From positions 39,426,546-39,490,545 of the forward strand of contig NC_044559.1 in NCBI RefSeq assembly GCF_007565055.1: a stretch of 64,000 nt of DNA, written 5' to 3'. The translations under genes were made by a program, and so were the position numbers. Positions within the stretch are counted from its first letter, which is position 1; every line of letters starts with the position of its first letter. Shown one piece after another: positions 51,986-64,000 of the stretch. Origin of the DNA: Rhinopithecus roxellana (Eukaryota > Chordata > Mammalia > Primates > Cercopithecidae). The notes under the pieces are model-generated. The model worked only from the letters and a program-made list of their open reading frames with translations. It did not search any database and had not been told where the DNA came from.

Positions 51986-54900
51986 TTCTTGTCTGGAGCT
52001 GAAGCCTGGGAAAGCTTCATGGTATTGTAGCAAGAGGTTCCAGAGCTAAACCTGGCTGATAGCCAGAGACATCTTAAGAGCAGCAGCGACATTCCACAAC
52101 ACCAGAAGTGAGAAGCAGGAAAGCACCTTTGGCTTCCCAGGTCTGTGAAGGAAGGAGGGCAGTTGGCTCAGTTCTGAAGCTGAGTCTAAAGGAAGCAGAT
52201 TCTGAGGAAGGTGTGTTTCAGATGTCTATTGCAGTGGCATGGTGTGGAAAAGGAAACTGAAGGGGGGGACTAGTGGGACTCCTTTTTACCAACAATGTCA
52301 AAAAATAATGTTTATTGCCATTGGCCTTCTCTAGCCCTTTCTTTCTGTGGAAATACAGATCAGGGATTCCCCTCCTTAATGATAAAGACTATGTAATGAT
52401 AAGCCTTGCATCATAAAGTGGCCTTTTTCAAGAGTAGATGAAGAAAGGGGACCCAGGGAGCAAGCAGAAGGGAGCGGTGGCATTAGAGAGCCCACCAGCA
52501 TGTGCAAGCCCCAGAAGGGGTCAAGGCCATCGTTGCATTAGCCCACAGAGGCTTACGGGCAGCAGTATGACCCACTCGAAGTAGGCCAGGCTGCATTCAG
52601 CCACGACCAAAATCACACATTCTCTAATTTAGTTCACGTTACACTAACAACTACCAGAAACAGCTTTGAGTTCACAAGAACAAAAGACAACGATGATAAT
52701 TTCCTCTGGCTCTTTTGCCAAAGCCATCAGCAATTTTCTGTCTTTCTTTCCCCCACTTAAATCCACCCAATCTATCTCATTATCTTGAATTTGCCTTATT
52801 TTTTTCTTGGAAATAAAAAAATGAATTAACCTTTTAGTAACTAGAACCCATTATAGAGATATCTTGTATTCACAGTATGTAGGCTATGACTCTGTTATTA
52901 ATTAATGTATCTTTTACATAATTTTGACTTTGGAGCTAAGCATAGTTAATCTCATAAAAATTGTATTTTAACTTTACTAGACATATCTGTCTAGTAAAAT
53001 CCATGTACACCCATGTATTTGACAGATTTATAGTACGGGTCAGTTTTGCTGCAAACCCAAGTTTATATAAATCTTTGTATTTTCAGATTTCCTGTGGATA
53101 TCAGGACTTCCTCTAGAAAATGTAAAGATCACTTACAACATCTGAGTTTATGTCAATTAACAAATGAGGATAACGAGCTAGTTGTTTTCATTGATGCTAT
53201 CTGATATGGCATTGGGGATTCTTATCTAAATCTGTTTATCAACACTTTCAATCAAATCAAAAGCAAGAGATGCTTTGTAACGCAGAAACCATTCTTTTCT
53301 CTCAGGGGTATGAGGAAACAGTTCATTCTGATAGAAGTGGCTATTGGTGAGGAATGGTTGGTAGCATTTTGAGTGGAAGCCTGATCTCCAGAATGCTATT
53401 CTAAGTGGTCTATTTCTTCACCTGGCTCCCCTACTATACATTCTTGAGGAAGAACATTGGCATTAAGAAATCACAGAAATTCATGCTTAGGTCTTCAACC
53501 ATAGGATCTTGAACCAACCTTTTGTTTTGTTAGCCAATATAATGGGTATAAACAAAATGGGTTCTACAATTCCCCTGAACTTACATAAGAACTGAATATC
53601 TGCCCTTCCCCATCTACATATAACGGAGATACTGCTGAATACCTCATCAAAGTCAGTTTCCTTCATAGAATGGATGGACTTGTTCTGGTCCATTTATGTC
53701 CTCTTGCCCCTCTGGACCCAGCACACACCTCTGAGTCAGCCAAGCGACTGATGGAGGCACCAGAGATCATGGCATGGTGATAAGCCAATTGGCCCATTTA
53801 GGGTCAGTCCCTGAATGTCGGAGCTGAGTTGACTAGCCACAAACTCCAGGGAACACATGGCTACATCTGAAAGCATACAGGTTCATCTGCCTTGCAACAC
53901 TGCCCATTGCCACACCTGCTACCAGCTGCAGCCGGTGAGAGTTGCTCTTTGAAGTTCTGCCCTTCACACAGTGCCTCATTAGTCGTAGACCAACCAGGCC
54001 GTGAGAAAACATCAGAATACATCTGTCACCTCTAACAATTCATGGAGCAGATTCTCCATTTCCTTTGTTATGCTATGAATAATTCTGCAGCTTCTCCGAT
54101 TTTATTAAGAAGTCTTTCCCTTGGTTTCTCTTTGTTCTTCTCATCTAATCTCTTAATGGAAGTTGCTAATTAAATTCCTATAGCCATTTTTTTAACAATG
54201 TTTTGAATAGCAAAGTCTGTCAACTGCAGAAAGTGTATATTCTTATCAACATGCCTGTTGCCTGGAGGAGCGAAGGCCTCGCTGACAGATGGCTGCCGAG
54301 GAAGGCCCAGCAGGCCTCACATCTGCAGCACCTGGTGGTGGGGACACGGGAGCAAGCGCAGGCCTCGAGACGAGGGTCTGTTTGGGCTCAATAATTAGAA
54401 TCCAGGTTGTGGAGAGGTTCTGTGAATCTCAAGTGGAACTTGGCAAATTTCAGCAAAGTATTCTGGGCATGTAGTTGTTTCTAAGCATCCTTTGATGCTG
54501 TCCCATTAACAGTCTTGTATCCCTTTAAATCTAAGTGGTAGCACGTCTCTGAAGGGAAATTTTAAAAGCCGAGTGCCTGACATGTATACCAACACGTCCT
54601 TTTGTGGGACACAAGTCATCAAATTGAGTTCCATTAAATTTACTTGTTGCTGTCTGGTAGGAGGTTTCAAGGCCCTCATGAACAACAAGGAATCATCCTT
54701 TAGCCTGAATTTATATGGAGATTAAGAATGCAAATGTGTTCCTTTAAAGCAACTCCGTTTTTACCCCCACATAGGTAGTCAGCAACACAATATCTTGTAG
54801 TTAGGAGTGGTTAATTGAAGGATAATCCACTAACACAGGAATCAGTACTAAATCAGTCCATTTAAGGGATCATTGGTCCTTGATCAAATGTTAGTACCTG

Positions 54901-55082
54901 CCTAAAACAAAAATTCATTTATGCTCTCAACAAATGCTTTCTCCTTGCCTAATAGTTGTCACATAATGATGCTGGGTACTAGTCATAGAGAAGTTGTGAC
55001 AACCTGGCTCAAGAGAGCAGGCAAAGTTCACAGGTCTGCTGGCTCCTACATCCACATTTCACAAATCATCAGAACAGAGATG
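51986..55082. other. 3.1 kb unique sequence, no gene recognised
   Basis: No repeat family recognised. Several small frames lack domains. A GC-richer patch at 54270-54390 ('cgaggaaggcccagcaggcc', 'caggcctcgagacgagggtc') is too short for a CpG island, and I see no first-exon features. Confidence 0.4.
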
Positions 55083-55153
55083 TGATTGTGTGAGTGACTG
55101 TGTGACTGAGTGAGAGTGAGAGAGAGTGTGTGTGTGTGTGTGTGTGCACGCGC
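55083..55153. repeat. GTGA / (GT)n microsatellite
   Basis: Degenerate 'gtgtgagtgactgtgtgac', then GA units, then about ten GT units ending 'gtgcacgcgcg'. The alternating purine-pyrimidine end could adopt Z-DNA. Confidence 0.95.
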
Positions 55154-55638
55154 GTCCTCATAACAGTGCTGGAAACTGCAAGAGACTGACCAGGGCTTTG
55201 GGAAATTTCTGAACAATAGAAGGGATCAAATCTATGGAAAAGTACACTAAGAGTCAGGCAGAAACTACAGCTCAAAAAAAAAAAGAGGAGGAAATGCCTC
55301 TGAGAGAGAAGCCATTTTGGGACAGTTCCAAGTGCAGAGGCAAAGGATGGAGGAAGGCAGGCAGGTTCCCTGTGGAAATTGTCAGAGTGGTTAAAAATTT
55401 AACTCAGCAATTATATCTGTCTGAAAGAAATATTTACATTTGTGCAGTCTATGTATGAAAGAGGGTGAACCTTGCTGCATGGCTCGTAGTAGTGAAAACA
55501 ACCTGATCATCCATCTATCAGTGTGTGAGTTACTGTGAAATTATGTAGATCACCATGTATCAACATGAAAAGATCTCCAAGTCCTGATGTTAAAGGAAAA
55601 AAGCAATTTGTAGAAAACACACAGTAAAGGGAAAGAAA
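55154..55638. other. Unique sequence, nothing recognised
   Basis: A-rich with no recognised element. A 74-codon chance frame at 55234-55458 carries a lysine run from an A tract. Confidence 0.4.
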
Positions 55639-55652
55639 GAGAGAGAGAGATA

Positions 55653-55699
<47 letters not shown>

Positions 55700-55735
55700 T
55701 AAATAATAGATGGATGAATGGATGGAAGGATGGGT
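55639..55735. repeat. (GATA)n microsatellite
   Basis: A GA lead-in is followed by about twelve GATA units (55653-55699), then GATG/GGAT variants ('atggatgaatggatggaagg'). Of the kind used as polymorphic STR markers. Confidence 0.97.
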
Positions 55736-57045
55736 GGAGTATATTTACACATGCTTGTGAATGGAAAACTACAGGTCTGGAAGGAGACTTGCCAAATAGT
55801 TATTAAAGACTTTACCTTTTAGACATTGAATGAGGGTGTAGTAGGGTGAGGGGGACATTCACTTTTTATTGTCATGTTTATGTAATGCCTGAAATTGTAT
55901 GAGGCCATATTAACATAATACATACGATTATAGGTATATAAAGTGCAAAGAAAGAAAAAAACAGACATACTGCCCCTTCCCAAGAAGCTTACATAGGAGA
56001 TAAAGGCAGGTACGGAAAAATTATTGGCAATTCAGTGAAACAGGTGCACTGATAGAGTAATGTCAAGGTGGCTTAGCTCCTCAAAAAGGTGCATGACCCA
56101 ATCTAGATCACAAAGGGCTCCCCTGAAGCAGTGATGGCTAAGCTGAACTCTGAAGTTCTCATGGGGAAATGGGGACGAGAAGCAGGGGGCCAGTCACCAA
56201 AGCTGAGGTGCTCAGTTCTAAGTGCGTATCAAAGATGAACCGGGACAGGGGTCAGGAGGGATCCGACAGGTGGTGAAAGTCCTTGTAAGCTGTCTTGAGC
56301 CATCTCACCTCCCTCCTGAGCCTCTCACTGGGGGACATGGTGTGTCAGAGCCCCAGACGTGAGAGTGAGAACTATGCCGGGGAAGCAGCGCCTTCATCTC
56401 CAGTGAGCTCATCTCACTGTCTCCCTTCTCCAACAAGACACTGGCAGCTGGGAGACACACAGAATTGCATGAGAGTGACTGAGACAGCCTCTCTGGAGGT
56501 TGGGTCACCAGTTGGAATTCCTCTCTCTCAGTTAGGCCTGTGGGCCACCCCTGTGACATCCTTCTTTCTTTCCCACTGGCCCAAGCTGCTCTCTGCTGGT
56601 AGTCGAGATGATTCAGGTAAGGTTGACAGATCAGGCACCTCTTTCTTCATCCCTTTTCTCTGCCTTCTACTAAGATCGGTCAACTACTAATAAACTCCTG
56701 CCCAGAAAATTTTACTTTCTGAAACCTTTCAGAAAACTTACAAGTAGACCATTCAGTCCTTCAAGAAGCATGGACTTGAAGTCAAGTGCACAGACTTTCC
56801 ATGATACCAAGAGGGTTAGGGGGTGGGGGAGTTACACAGTAAAGGCAGGAGAGGAGAGCTGCTTTTTCCTGAAGTAGCAGCTCATATATTCCCCACAGCA
56901 CTGCAGCTTTCCAGAAAGTCTCATGCTTGGTCTTTCCTGAGTCCAAGCTGGCATCGGAGAAGACAGAAATGGCTCTCTGTGCTTGGCATAGCCCCGTGCA
57001 ACCTCCAGTGAGTATGTGCTTGAGGGAAAGCTGCCACACCAGCAC
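55736..57045. other. Unique sequence, no gene recognised
   Basis: A 131-codon plus-strand frame at 56295-56690 lies opposite an 84-codon frame on the other strand. Neither has a domain I know, and composition is not codon-biased by eye. I treat both as chance. Confidence 0.4.
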
Positions 57046-57502
57046 TGGATCGGCTTCCTAGGGCTGCAGCAGCAAAATGGCACAAACCGGATGGCTTAAA
57101 CTGACAAAAACTTATACTCTCACAGTTCTGGAGTCTAGAAGTCTGAAATTAAGGGGCCAGCAGGGCCATGCCCCCTCTAAAGGCCATAGGGAAGAATTCT
57201 TCCTTCAGTCTTCTGGCTCTGGTTGCCTGCAGACCTTCCTTGGCTTGTGACTGCATCACTCCAATCTCTGTCTTTACTTCGCTTTCCTTCTGTGTCTGTG
57301 TCTTCTCTTTTTCTGTCTTCTGCAAGAACACTTGTCATGAGATTTAGGGTCCACCCATGTAATCCAAGGTGATCTCATCTTAATATCTTTACCTTAACTG
57401 TATCTACAGAGATCCTTTTTCCAAACAAGTTCACATTCACAGGTTCCCAGGGTCAGGATGTGGACCCATCTTTTGGAGGGACGTAATTCAACACTCCATA
57501 GG
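57046..57502 (-). mobile_element. Solo LTR, MLT1 (ERVL-MaLR) type
   Basis: Reverse LTR: 'ctcacagttctggagtctag', 'tcttggcttgtgactgcat'-like stretch at 57238, 'cactccaatctctgtcttta', 'ttccaaacaagttcacattc' and 'acgtaattcaacactccata'. The order matches MLT1 read backwards. No clear 5-bp target duplication was found. A small frame on the minus strand is a by-product. Confidence 0.8.
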
Positions 57503-57689
57503 TGCCTAGTAATCTTGTTATTCTTGAGGCCTTTGCTCTCATTTTCTTCACCAGGTTCAGAGTCGGTTTTAGCCCTCACACTTGGTTTAACATCTATCTA
57601 GGGTGCTATTTTGCATAAAAGGAGAACAGCAGATAAAATGGTGTGGTTTAGAGATGAGATTCAGTACCCTCATTAGTTACATGCAAAGA

Positions 57690-57790
57690 TAAGCCAGAAA
57701 AATCTACTTACTCGCCCGAAGTCACAGTTTAGACACAGAGCCGAGACTTAAATTCAGGAGACCTTTCTGCCACCCCATGCTTTGGAGGTA
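57690..57790 (-). mobile_element. MIR fragment
   Basis: 'cgcccgaagtcacagtttag' with 'acacagagccgagacttaaa' and 'ttcaggagacctttctgcca', as in the distal half of a reverse MIR. Confidence 0.6.
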
Positions 57791-60280
57791 TAAGGTTCTA
57801 AGTACTTATGTTTGACCTTGGTTTCAGGTTGGGTATTAGGCACACAACAGTTATTTTGAGGATAAAATATTAAAAATAAATAGCACTTTCATCTTGCAAC
57901 TTCTTATCCTATAGTAGGGCCTTGAAAATTCCACTCCCGTTGGGCAGAGCAGAACTAGGATCACTCAGACTGCTGAATACTTTCTTGCTTATTTCTCACC
58001 TTATCCCAGTAAAGGAATCTGTCTCTTGATTTCAGAAAGTTTTGGTGTGCTAAACTGTGCTTTGATCCAATTAGAGAGAAAACTACCCCAAATGCTATGA
58101 AAGCAAAACATTTTAGTTCATGAACTTGAAGAAGTGTTATCAAGGCCTTTAGCTTAGTCTGGTAAACCAAGGAGTAGGATAGCACACTTCAAAGACTGGG
58201 CAGTATTTTTCTTGGGACCTGAGTTAGGAAAGAATGGGGCTAGGGAGGAGTGGAGTGGGTGGGGGCAGGTGTCCTTTGGACTCGCTTACAAGGCTTGGCT
58301 TGATAGGAGCACTGGATGCCTGTGAATATCAGTTATGTAATGCATACCCCAAGCAGTTGTAAAGTCATTCAGACAATGGTCAAATTTGGGAAGTTTCCAA
58401 CTCATGAATACTGCAGATAGCCCATTTTCTTCACCTTCAGTTGAATCTGATACTTTTGAATAGGCTGTGAGGTGTTCGGGACTTTATCTGAGCCAGAGCC
58501 GCTAAGCTGAAAGGAGACGTGAATGGATGAGGGAGTCATTCAAAAAACGCTTTCATTTGGTTTCAGACACACTTTCTTTGTTTTGATGTGCTCAGAACAT
58601 CATCTATTTGAAGTCTGGCTCCACTAGAGTTTTTATCTCCAAAGCAAGAAAAATATGGTAATTTTAAATAAATAAACCACCACAACAAAATGTATTTGGG
58701 GGGAAAATAACTGTTTCCAGAAGATTTGTGCATTTTGAACATGGGCAATGCCTGTACAAAAGTCTAAATGAGTGACTCTAAGCTATAGTCTGTCTTTCTC
58801 TTTGTTCTTTAAGAAAATATTCACATCTCTCCAACTAAATTAACATATATTATCACAAATGTGTCATTCTCAAATTTCCTGAGCTTGGCTTATCACTCAC
58901 TGTTCTTTTTTTTGCTCATGACTGTCTTTCTGAAAACAAAACAACATTATTCACACCAATAAGTGTAACAGGCACAATGGGAGAAAGTGCTGGAAGCAAC
59001 TTCTTTGTACTTATCGGGGTGACCTCTCACTCTTGGCTTTTCCTTTCTTCGCCTCTCTGGAGTCACGTCTCTGAGAAGGAACTGTGTTCCATTAATGTTC
59101 CCGCACCCATTTGTCCTCTACATGCCCTTTGTGCTCCGGGAGAATTCAGCATCCAGGCAAAATCTAACTCCTGACTTTATCCTGCAGTTGACAACAGTAT
59201 ATCTTGTTTAAAGAGAAATACTTGATTCCTTTCATTGTCTTAATTCATAGGTGGTTTAAATGGCTAGAGAAAAAGCCTAAGTCTCCTGATGCTTGAATAA
59301 AAAATAAAATGAATCATTTACTTAATGCCCCATTTGAAGCCAGAGGCCCTGTAAAGAGTTTGGCCAGACCGTTTGTAAGATTGGAGATTGTATTTGCATA
59401 CATTCCCATACCTGGGAGTGAATCTGTGTAATAGACACTTGGATATATACCAGTGAGAAATACAAGTTGGGAGTTTCTACCAGGGAGGAGATCTCAGCCC
59501 ACGCTAAATTTTAACTCAGGTCAGGAAAAGAGAGTTCCCTAGAAAAATTCCTTTTATATCCAAATTTAAGATTCAGAACCAACACAGTAGAGAAAGAGAA
59601 TTCAGAGTTTTCTGTCTAATGCCAATGGGATACTAAGAGTGTTACTTTCAGATTCACCATTTAAAGCAGCTTACCACCAAAAATATCTCTGGTTAAATGA
59701 GACTGAACCCCCTACCAGAATATTAGAAATGATGCAGAAACAGGTTATAGTTTTCTGACTTTATTAAGATAGATTTCTTTGTGTAACCTGAGAGGCAAAT
59801 ACCATTGACATAGGTTGCTAAATGCTTGTGGATTAGGATAATGACATGAAATAGCTTGAGCTCTGCTATTTTTGCAACACACAAATTTAGGTATAAGGCA
59901 TATTACTTATCTTTGCCTGATGTTTATATTTCTCACAAACTTTTCAGTCAATCTAATTTTTTAAATCAAAATATAACCACAGCCCTAGAGATTGCTCAGG
60001 TTAAACATATATTTTAACCATGACCATCATAGGAACACAAGTGACCAAAAATCTATTTTACCAATGACTCCCAGAAATCTAAGCTTTCAGAATTTTCAGA
60101 ACCACCAGAATAGAAATCGACTTTGGTGGACACCAGATTTTTATTTTTGTTTTTGTTTTAACAAACCCCACCTCTTTCTCCAGCATCTTATCAATACACA
60201 CAGGCCATTTACGATTTTTCTTACATATTCATTCCTTTCTCCGAGAAATGTAAGACTTTATTACCAATTTTGGCGGATAT
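57791..60280. other. 2.5 kb unique sequence, no gene recognised
   Basis: No repeat family was recognised. Small chance frames only (up to 97 codons at 59992-60285). 'gattttatttttgtttttg'-type T/G runs near 60140 are low complexity. Confidence 0.4.
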
Positions 60281-60348
60281 TCTGACTTTTATGTTGGACA
60301 GGACTTAAGAGACCCTGAGCCGAATGGGGCCCCTGTTTCTGTTGCTTC
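60281..60348 (+). repeat. Local duplication, copy A
   Basis: Begins 'tctgacttttatgttggaca' and ends 'ctgtttctgttgcttc'. It aligns at roughly 88-90% by eye with 61597-61663, with one single-base indel. A second shared motif, 'ggtgggggcagttg', follows about 90 bases later here, after an inserted GT array. Family unknown; strand is arbitrary. Confidence 0.75.
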
Positions 60349-60384
60349 AAGACAGTGAAGGACCTGAAGGCTGAACTGAACTGG

Positions 60385-60432
60385 GGTGTGTGTGTGTGTG
60401 TGTGTGTGTGTCTGTGTACATGTGTGTGTGTC
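60385..60432. repeat. (GT)n microsatellite
   Basis: About twelve GT units, an interruption 'tctgtgtacatg', then five more. It sits between the two parts of the duplicated segment in copy A. Confidence 0.96.
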
Positions 60433-61596
60433 AGGGGTGGGGGCAGTTGCTCTGTCTTTTACTTAAATTGTCTTGTAAGTCACCTCTAATGAGCAGAAGT
60501 TGTATGCAAACTCCCTAAGGAGAGGGCAGGCAAATTATTTCTTAATTCTGCTCAGCCACCACAGATCAACATTTATTCCTCTTGCTCAAAAATTACAAAG
60601 TTGGTTCATGCCTGGATGCTTAAGCCTGTGGGGACTCGAGAACTCTAAACCCTACTGGGCCTTGACAGGCAGAATGTCTGTAAAATTACTCTGAAAACAT
60701 TAAATCTTCATGGCTGGGAGATTAAGATTCTCTTCCTCAGTGTAGGTATTTTTTAGTACGGAGTGTTAAAATCGACTTGCCTTTGTTAAAGCTTCCATGT
60801 TCCTACGGTTTCCGCCTAAGCCACTAAGGAGACATAGGGATGTATTTTTAGTGCTAGAACACTGTAAAGACCATGCCCATATCAGGGGCACACACAGAGC
60901 TTTCTTTTTTTTAATAGATTTTTGGTGTAAGCCTTTTTCTGAAATAAGGCTTTGGGGAAAACAAAAAGAAAGAAAAACAGCTACCTACTCTGATTAGGCT
61001 CACAAAGAGACTACAGTACTCCACATTATCTTAGGAAAAACAAAAGCCCAAAAGCACAGCCCACAGCCTTTCCATCAAGTAGCAGGCATTAAAGTACATT
61101 AGCTCTATCATTTGTATGTCTATAAATATCAATAAAGTATGTGATTTGGCTTCACTTTCACACAAAGAAGGAGGACTATCCTTTTCAGGAAATTTCGCAG
61201 AGACACTCACCAACAAAAGTTCAGTAACTTAATCTTTGGAAAGCCCAATCATGCTGAGTTCAAAATTGCAGGTTTTAAACTAATGTACCTGATAAGTGCT
61301 GATGGCAGAACTAAAGCGAGCCATTATTAGGTAATCCAATATTCCCAATCCCAGTTATCTGTAACAGAGAAGAGTCTCCCTAAAACAGCAGTAATGTGTT
61401 CACATCTACATTCATCTCTGAAGTCAAAAAGAGGCATTCTTCATGGGCTTTATCTGTTTCCAAATGTCTGCCTCCACAAGGAGTGATTTCGCATTGCTGA
61501 GGCAACTATGCAGATGACTCCAATATCTTTGTCCAATGGGTGCTCTTTCTTACGGATCCCCAGGACACTGTCCTACAGGCTGGACTTTCACAGCTG

Positions 61597-61682
61597 TCTG
61601 ACTTTTATGTTGAACAGGACTTGGAGACCTTGAGCCAAATGGGGCCTCTGCTTCTGTTGCTTCTAAAGGGTGGGGGCAGTTG
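61597..61682 (+). repeat. Local duplication, copy B
   Basis: Begins 'tctgacttttatgttgaaca', continues to 'gcttctgttgcttc' and directly to 'ggtgggggcagttg'. It is the compact form of the segment seen at 60281. It lies within an unrecognised 108-codon frame (61540-61866) that I do not consider a gene. Confidence 0.75.
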
Positions 61683-63104
61683 GTTAGGGTTTTTTTCTCT
61701 TCTATGTGTCATACTGCTTCCAACTTTTCTCCAGCACAAGTTTTCTCCTGTAAGGTGTCATGATGCCTATGGAGAGGGTTTTGTAGAGCATCCCTCATGC
61801 AAATTTATTCGCACAGGACCACTTATCACTGCTATTGGTTTGAAACATCTATCTTGTTTCTCCTGAGTGGCAGACCCTATTCCCAGAGCTGAAATAAACA
61901 TGGTCCTCAAACTATTCATTATTCAGTAACACGTTAAGAGATAAGGTGAAAAAAGGTAAAACTTATTCAAGGTGCCGCATTTGTCCTGCCTCTCTCCTAT
62001 GGCAACATGAACAGCAACTCTGTCATTACATTTGTGTGTTGCACAGTTTTACATGTTCTAATTTGGAATCAAATTTATTTTTAAAGATATTTTTAAACCA
62101 GAATCTAAGTCTGAATTAAGATAATCCCAAGAAGATCCAGAGTGTAGGATGGCAGGTGGATAACTTAGAATGGGGCTACCACTTCTTTTCTCCACAGTCT
62201 CGACTGGTTCTTGCCTGGAAACACACATCTCCATAAACAAGTGTATTGACATATGTGAATTTGTATGTCTCATCTTACAAGTCCAACAAAATTAAGTTAG
62301 TAAGTACCATCGTTGGGAAATGCATGCAAGGGTGGGGGAGCGACAGAAGCCTGCTGAGTAGAACATTGTGTTCTTTTACTTGTCTCCCACCCTGGACTAG
62401 TTCATAGGAGACATCTTAGGATGGAAGAGAAGGATCAAAACAAGGACCCTCCCTCAAAAATAGGCACTCTGATAATTTTGTTATGAGTCACTTATGATCC
62501 TACAATCTCTTTTCAGAAGTTGTGTGTGTGAAGCAGGAATTCTCTAAGAATCAGTAAGTTTTTCTATTTCATAATGACCATCTGAAGAAGGCACTTGGCT
62601 TTCCAATAAAAGTTTGGCAAGCTCCAGAGTGAAAAAAATAGACATCAATCTCCCATTTACTCAGAATGGTTTAAGAACATTCAACTATTTCATATTATTA
62701 AGAGTTATCATCCATATCAAATGCAGATTACCAATTTTTAAATAACCTTATCAAGCTAAACTACATTAAATTTTAAAACTATATTGAATAAACTTCACCT
62801 AAAGTCAGGAATTTGCATGACTGCCAAGTCAATGCTGAGGCCATCGGTTAACATCCTATAATCCTATGGCTGTAGAAAATGTATGAGATTAAGCTGAGCA
62901 CATGTTGAATGTATTAGGATACACCTGGGGAACTGGCATTTTAAACAAGCCTGAGACTTCAGCTTCTTATTGTCAACTATTTCTTGCTAATAAAAGTAAA
63001 GCACAGAATGTGAAAAACTTCAATTAAGGTACTGGAGATGTAGCCGTGTGGAGGTTATGAGCTCAGATGGACACCATAAGTAATGTAAGTTCTATCTAGA
63101 GCCG
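61683..63104. other. Unique sequence, nothing recognised
   Basis: No repeat family or coding frame recognised. An AATAAA at about 61891 has no associated transcript evidence. Confidence 0.4.
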
Positions 63105-63285
63105 AGATCCTCCAATACGCATGTGCAACAGAACAATGGAGTCTTTGTTGAAACGGGGTGTTGGCTCCACCTCAGGGATTCTGATTTAGTAGATTTGGCC
63201 TAAGAATTTACATTTGTAGTAGGTTTCCCAGGTGATGCTGATGTTGTTGGTTTGGGAACCATATTCTGAGAACTGTGACTCTAGA
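63105..63285 (-). mobile_element. MER5A-type element
   Basis: 'ccacctcagggattctgatt', 'taagaatttacatttgtagt', 'ttcccaggtgatgctgatgt' and 'gggaaccatattctgagaac' follow reverse MER5A. Confidence 0.8.
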
Positions 63286-63419
63286 GTCAAATGAAAGTTT
63301 GTTTACTCATTTGATTGCTTTTTTCCCAGTTAACTTGATTAGGTCAATGCAAACTCAAATATGTCTGTCCATAAAATTCCCTTTTCTGCCCTCAGAATTA
63401 TAGGTTAGCCAGACTGATT

Positions 63420-63436
63420 AAAAAAAAAAAAAAAAA
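63420..63436. repeat. A17 run
   Basis: Isolated A run, no retroelement recognised next to it. Confidence 0.9.
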
Positions 63437-63549
63437 CTAACAGATTTTTATTTTTCTTTTGTACCACTGTGATAAGGAGTCATAAAAATGTCACTCTATA
63501 ACCACAAAGAGCATTTAAGCATTTCAATACGTCCATACAGTAGTTAAGC

Positions 63550-63725
63550 TAGATAGACTTGGATTCATAGACAGCTATGTCCTTTCCAGCTATATGACCT
63601 TGGGCAAGCCATTTAGTAGCTGTAAACCTCAATCTTTATTAAATAGGACTAAAAATTTAAACCCCAATGGATTGTTGGGAAGATTATAAAGTCCCTATGT
63701 AATACACCTAGCATAGTTAGAGAGT
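63550..63725 (+). mobile_element. MIR SINE
   Basis: 'gatagacttggattcataga', 'tatatgaccttgggcaagcc', 'gattgttgggaagattataa' and 'aatacacctagcatagttag', in forward MIR order. Confidence 0.75.
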
Positions 63726-63789
63726 AATATTTTCTACTTGTTTCAAAAGACTCAATCCAGTAACATTCTAATAACTGTAGAGAACTATA

Positions 63790-63842
63790 ATAACTCAGAT
63801 AACTATGGGTAACTCAGAGATGAATAACTCAGAGAGTTATAG
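63790..63842. repeat. 'taactcaga' cluster with small hairpin
   Basis: 'taactcaga' occurs three times (63791, 63810, 63826 approximately). ATAACTC (63824-63830) and GAGTTAT (63834-63840) form a perfect 7-bp stem with a 3-base loop. Local slippage is the simplest reading. Confidence 0.7.
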
Positions 63843-63968
63843 ATTACTTAGAGAAACCATGGAGTGTTCTGTAAAGATGCACCTCCACAATATATAATAT
63901 TGCAACATTCCGTAAAACACCAATCAGTTAGAATATAGGAATTGACTTAATTTTCTGATTAGCAGAAG

Positions 63969-64000
63969 TTTTTTGTTTGTTTGTTTGTTTTTGAGACAGA
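63969..64000 (-). mobile_element. Alu, cut by window end
   Basis: A 'ttttttgtttgtttgtttg' tail is followed by 'ttgagacaga', the 3' start of a reverse-complement Alu. The rest is outside the window. Confidence 0.85.

Noticed and set aside
56295..56690. 131-codon plus-strand frame as a possible exon
   Set aside because: An overlapping 84-codon frame on the other strand and absence of any recognised motif make chance the better explanation.
61540..61866. 108-codon plus-strand frame with a hydrophobic stretch
   Set aside because: It overlaps copy B of the local duplication. Copy A at 60281 differs by a one-base indel that breaks frame correspondence, so no conserved protein is indicated.
1..64000. 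CRISPR arrays, operons, phage or bacterial systems
   Set aside because: There is no array of spaced identical repeats and no dense coding. The repeat content is purely primate, so a prokaryotic system is excluded.

Overview
The window is primate DNA, most likely from an Old World monkey (macaque or baboon type). The youngest Alu copies (7118-7425 and parts of 7991-8295 and 9061-9379) carry a 'ggctagttttttg' centre and an 'aggcttgagccacc' end, where human AluY normally reads 'ggctaatttttt' and 'aggcgtgagccacc'. The full-length L1 at 41447-47657 has an ORF1 coiled coil unlike the human-specific one. This species call is inference from remembered consensus sequences; no search was run.

I find no exon, promoter or RNA gene of the host that I can defend. 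The window reads as intergenic or deep intronic sequence. It consists of layered interspersed repeats separated by stretches of apparently unique, AT-rich sequence. Only two long reading frames look real, and both belong to one young LINE-1 on the minus strand: ORF1 (338 aa) and ORF2 (1275 aa). The L1 is complete from 5' UTR to poly(A), has a perfect 13-bp target duplication, and sits inside a much older L1M fragment of the same orientation.

Layout. 0-10 kb: Alu end, L1M and L2 remains, a MIR split by a hAT element, then L1M material holding Alus, a MER5A and a GGAA array. 10-28 kb: mostly unique sequence with MIR, L2, MER5 and five Alus, a long TTTC array, and a possible conserved block near 13.85-14.3 kb. 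28-33 kb: two minus-strand L1M fragments, each interrupted by an Alu and by a solo MaLR-type LTR with intact 5-bp target duplications. 33-41 kb: unique sequence, MIRs, a very short L1PA 3' end, an AluJ and a hAT-Charlie-like element. 41-49 kb: the old L1M split by the intact L1. 49-64 kb: mainly unique sequence with a candidate conserved block at about 50.04-50.33 kb, several microsatellites, an MLT1-type LTR, a local 67-bp duplication at 60.28/61.60 kb, and an Alu cut by the window end.

No new kind of biological system is visible. The items most worth following are the intact L1 and its lineage-specific features, the two candidate conserved blocks, and the unexplained 67-bp duplication.
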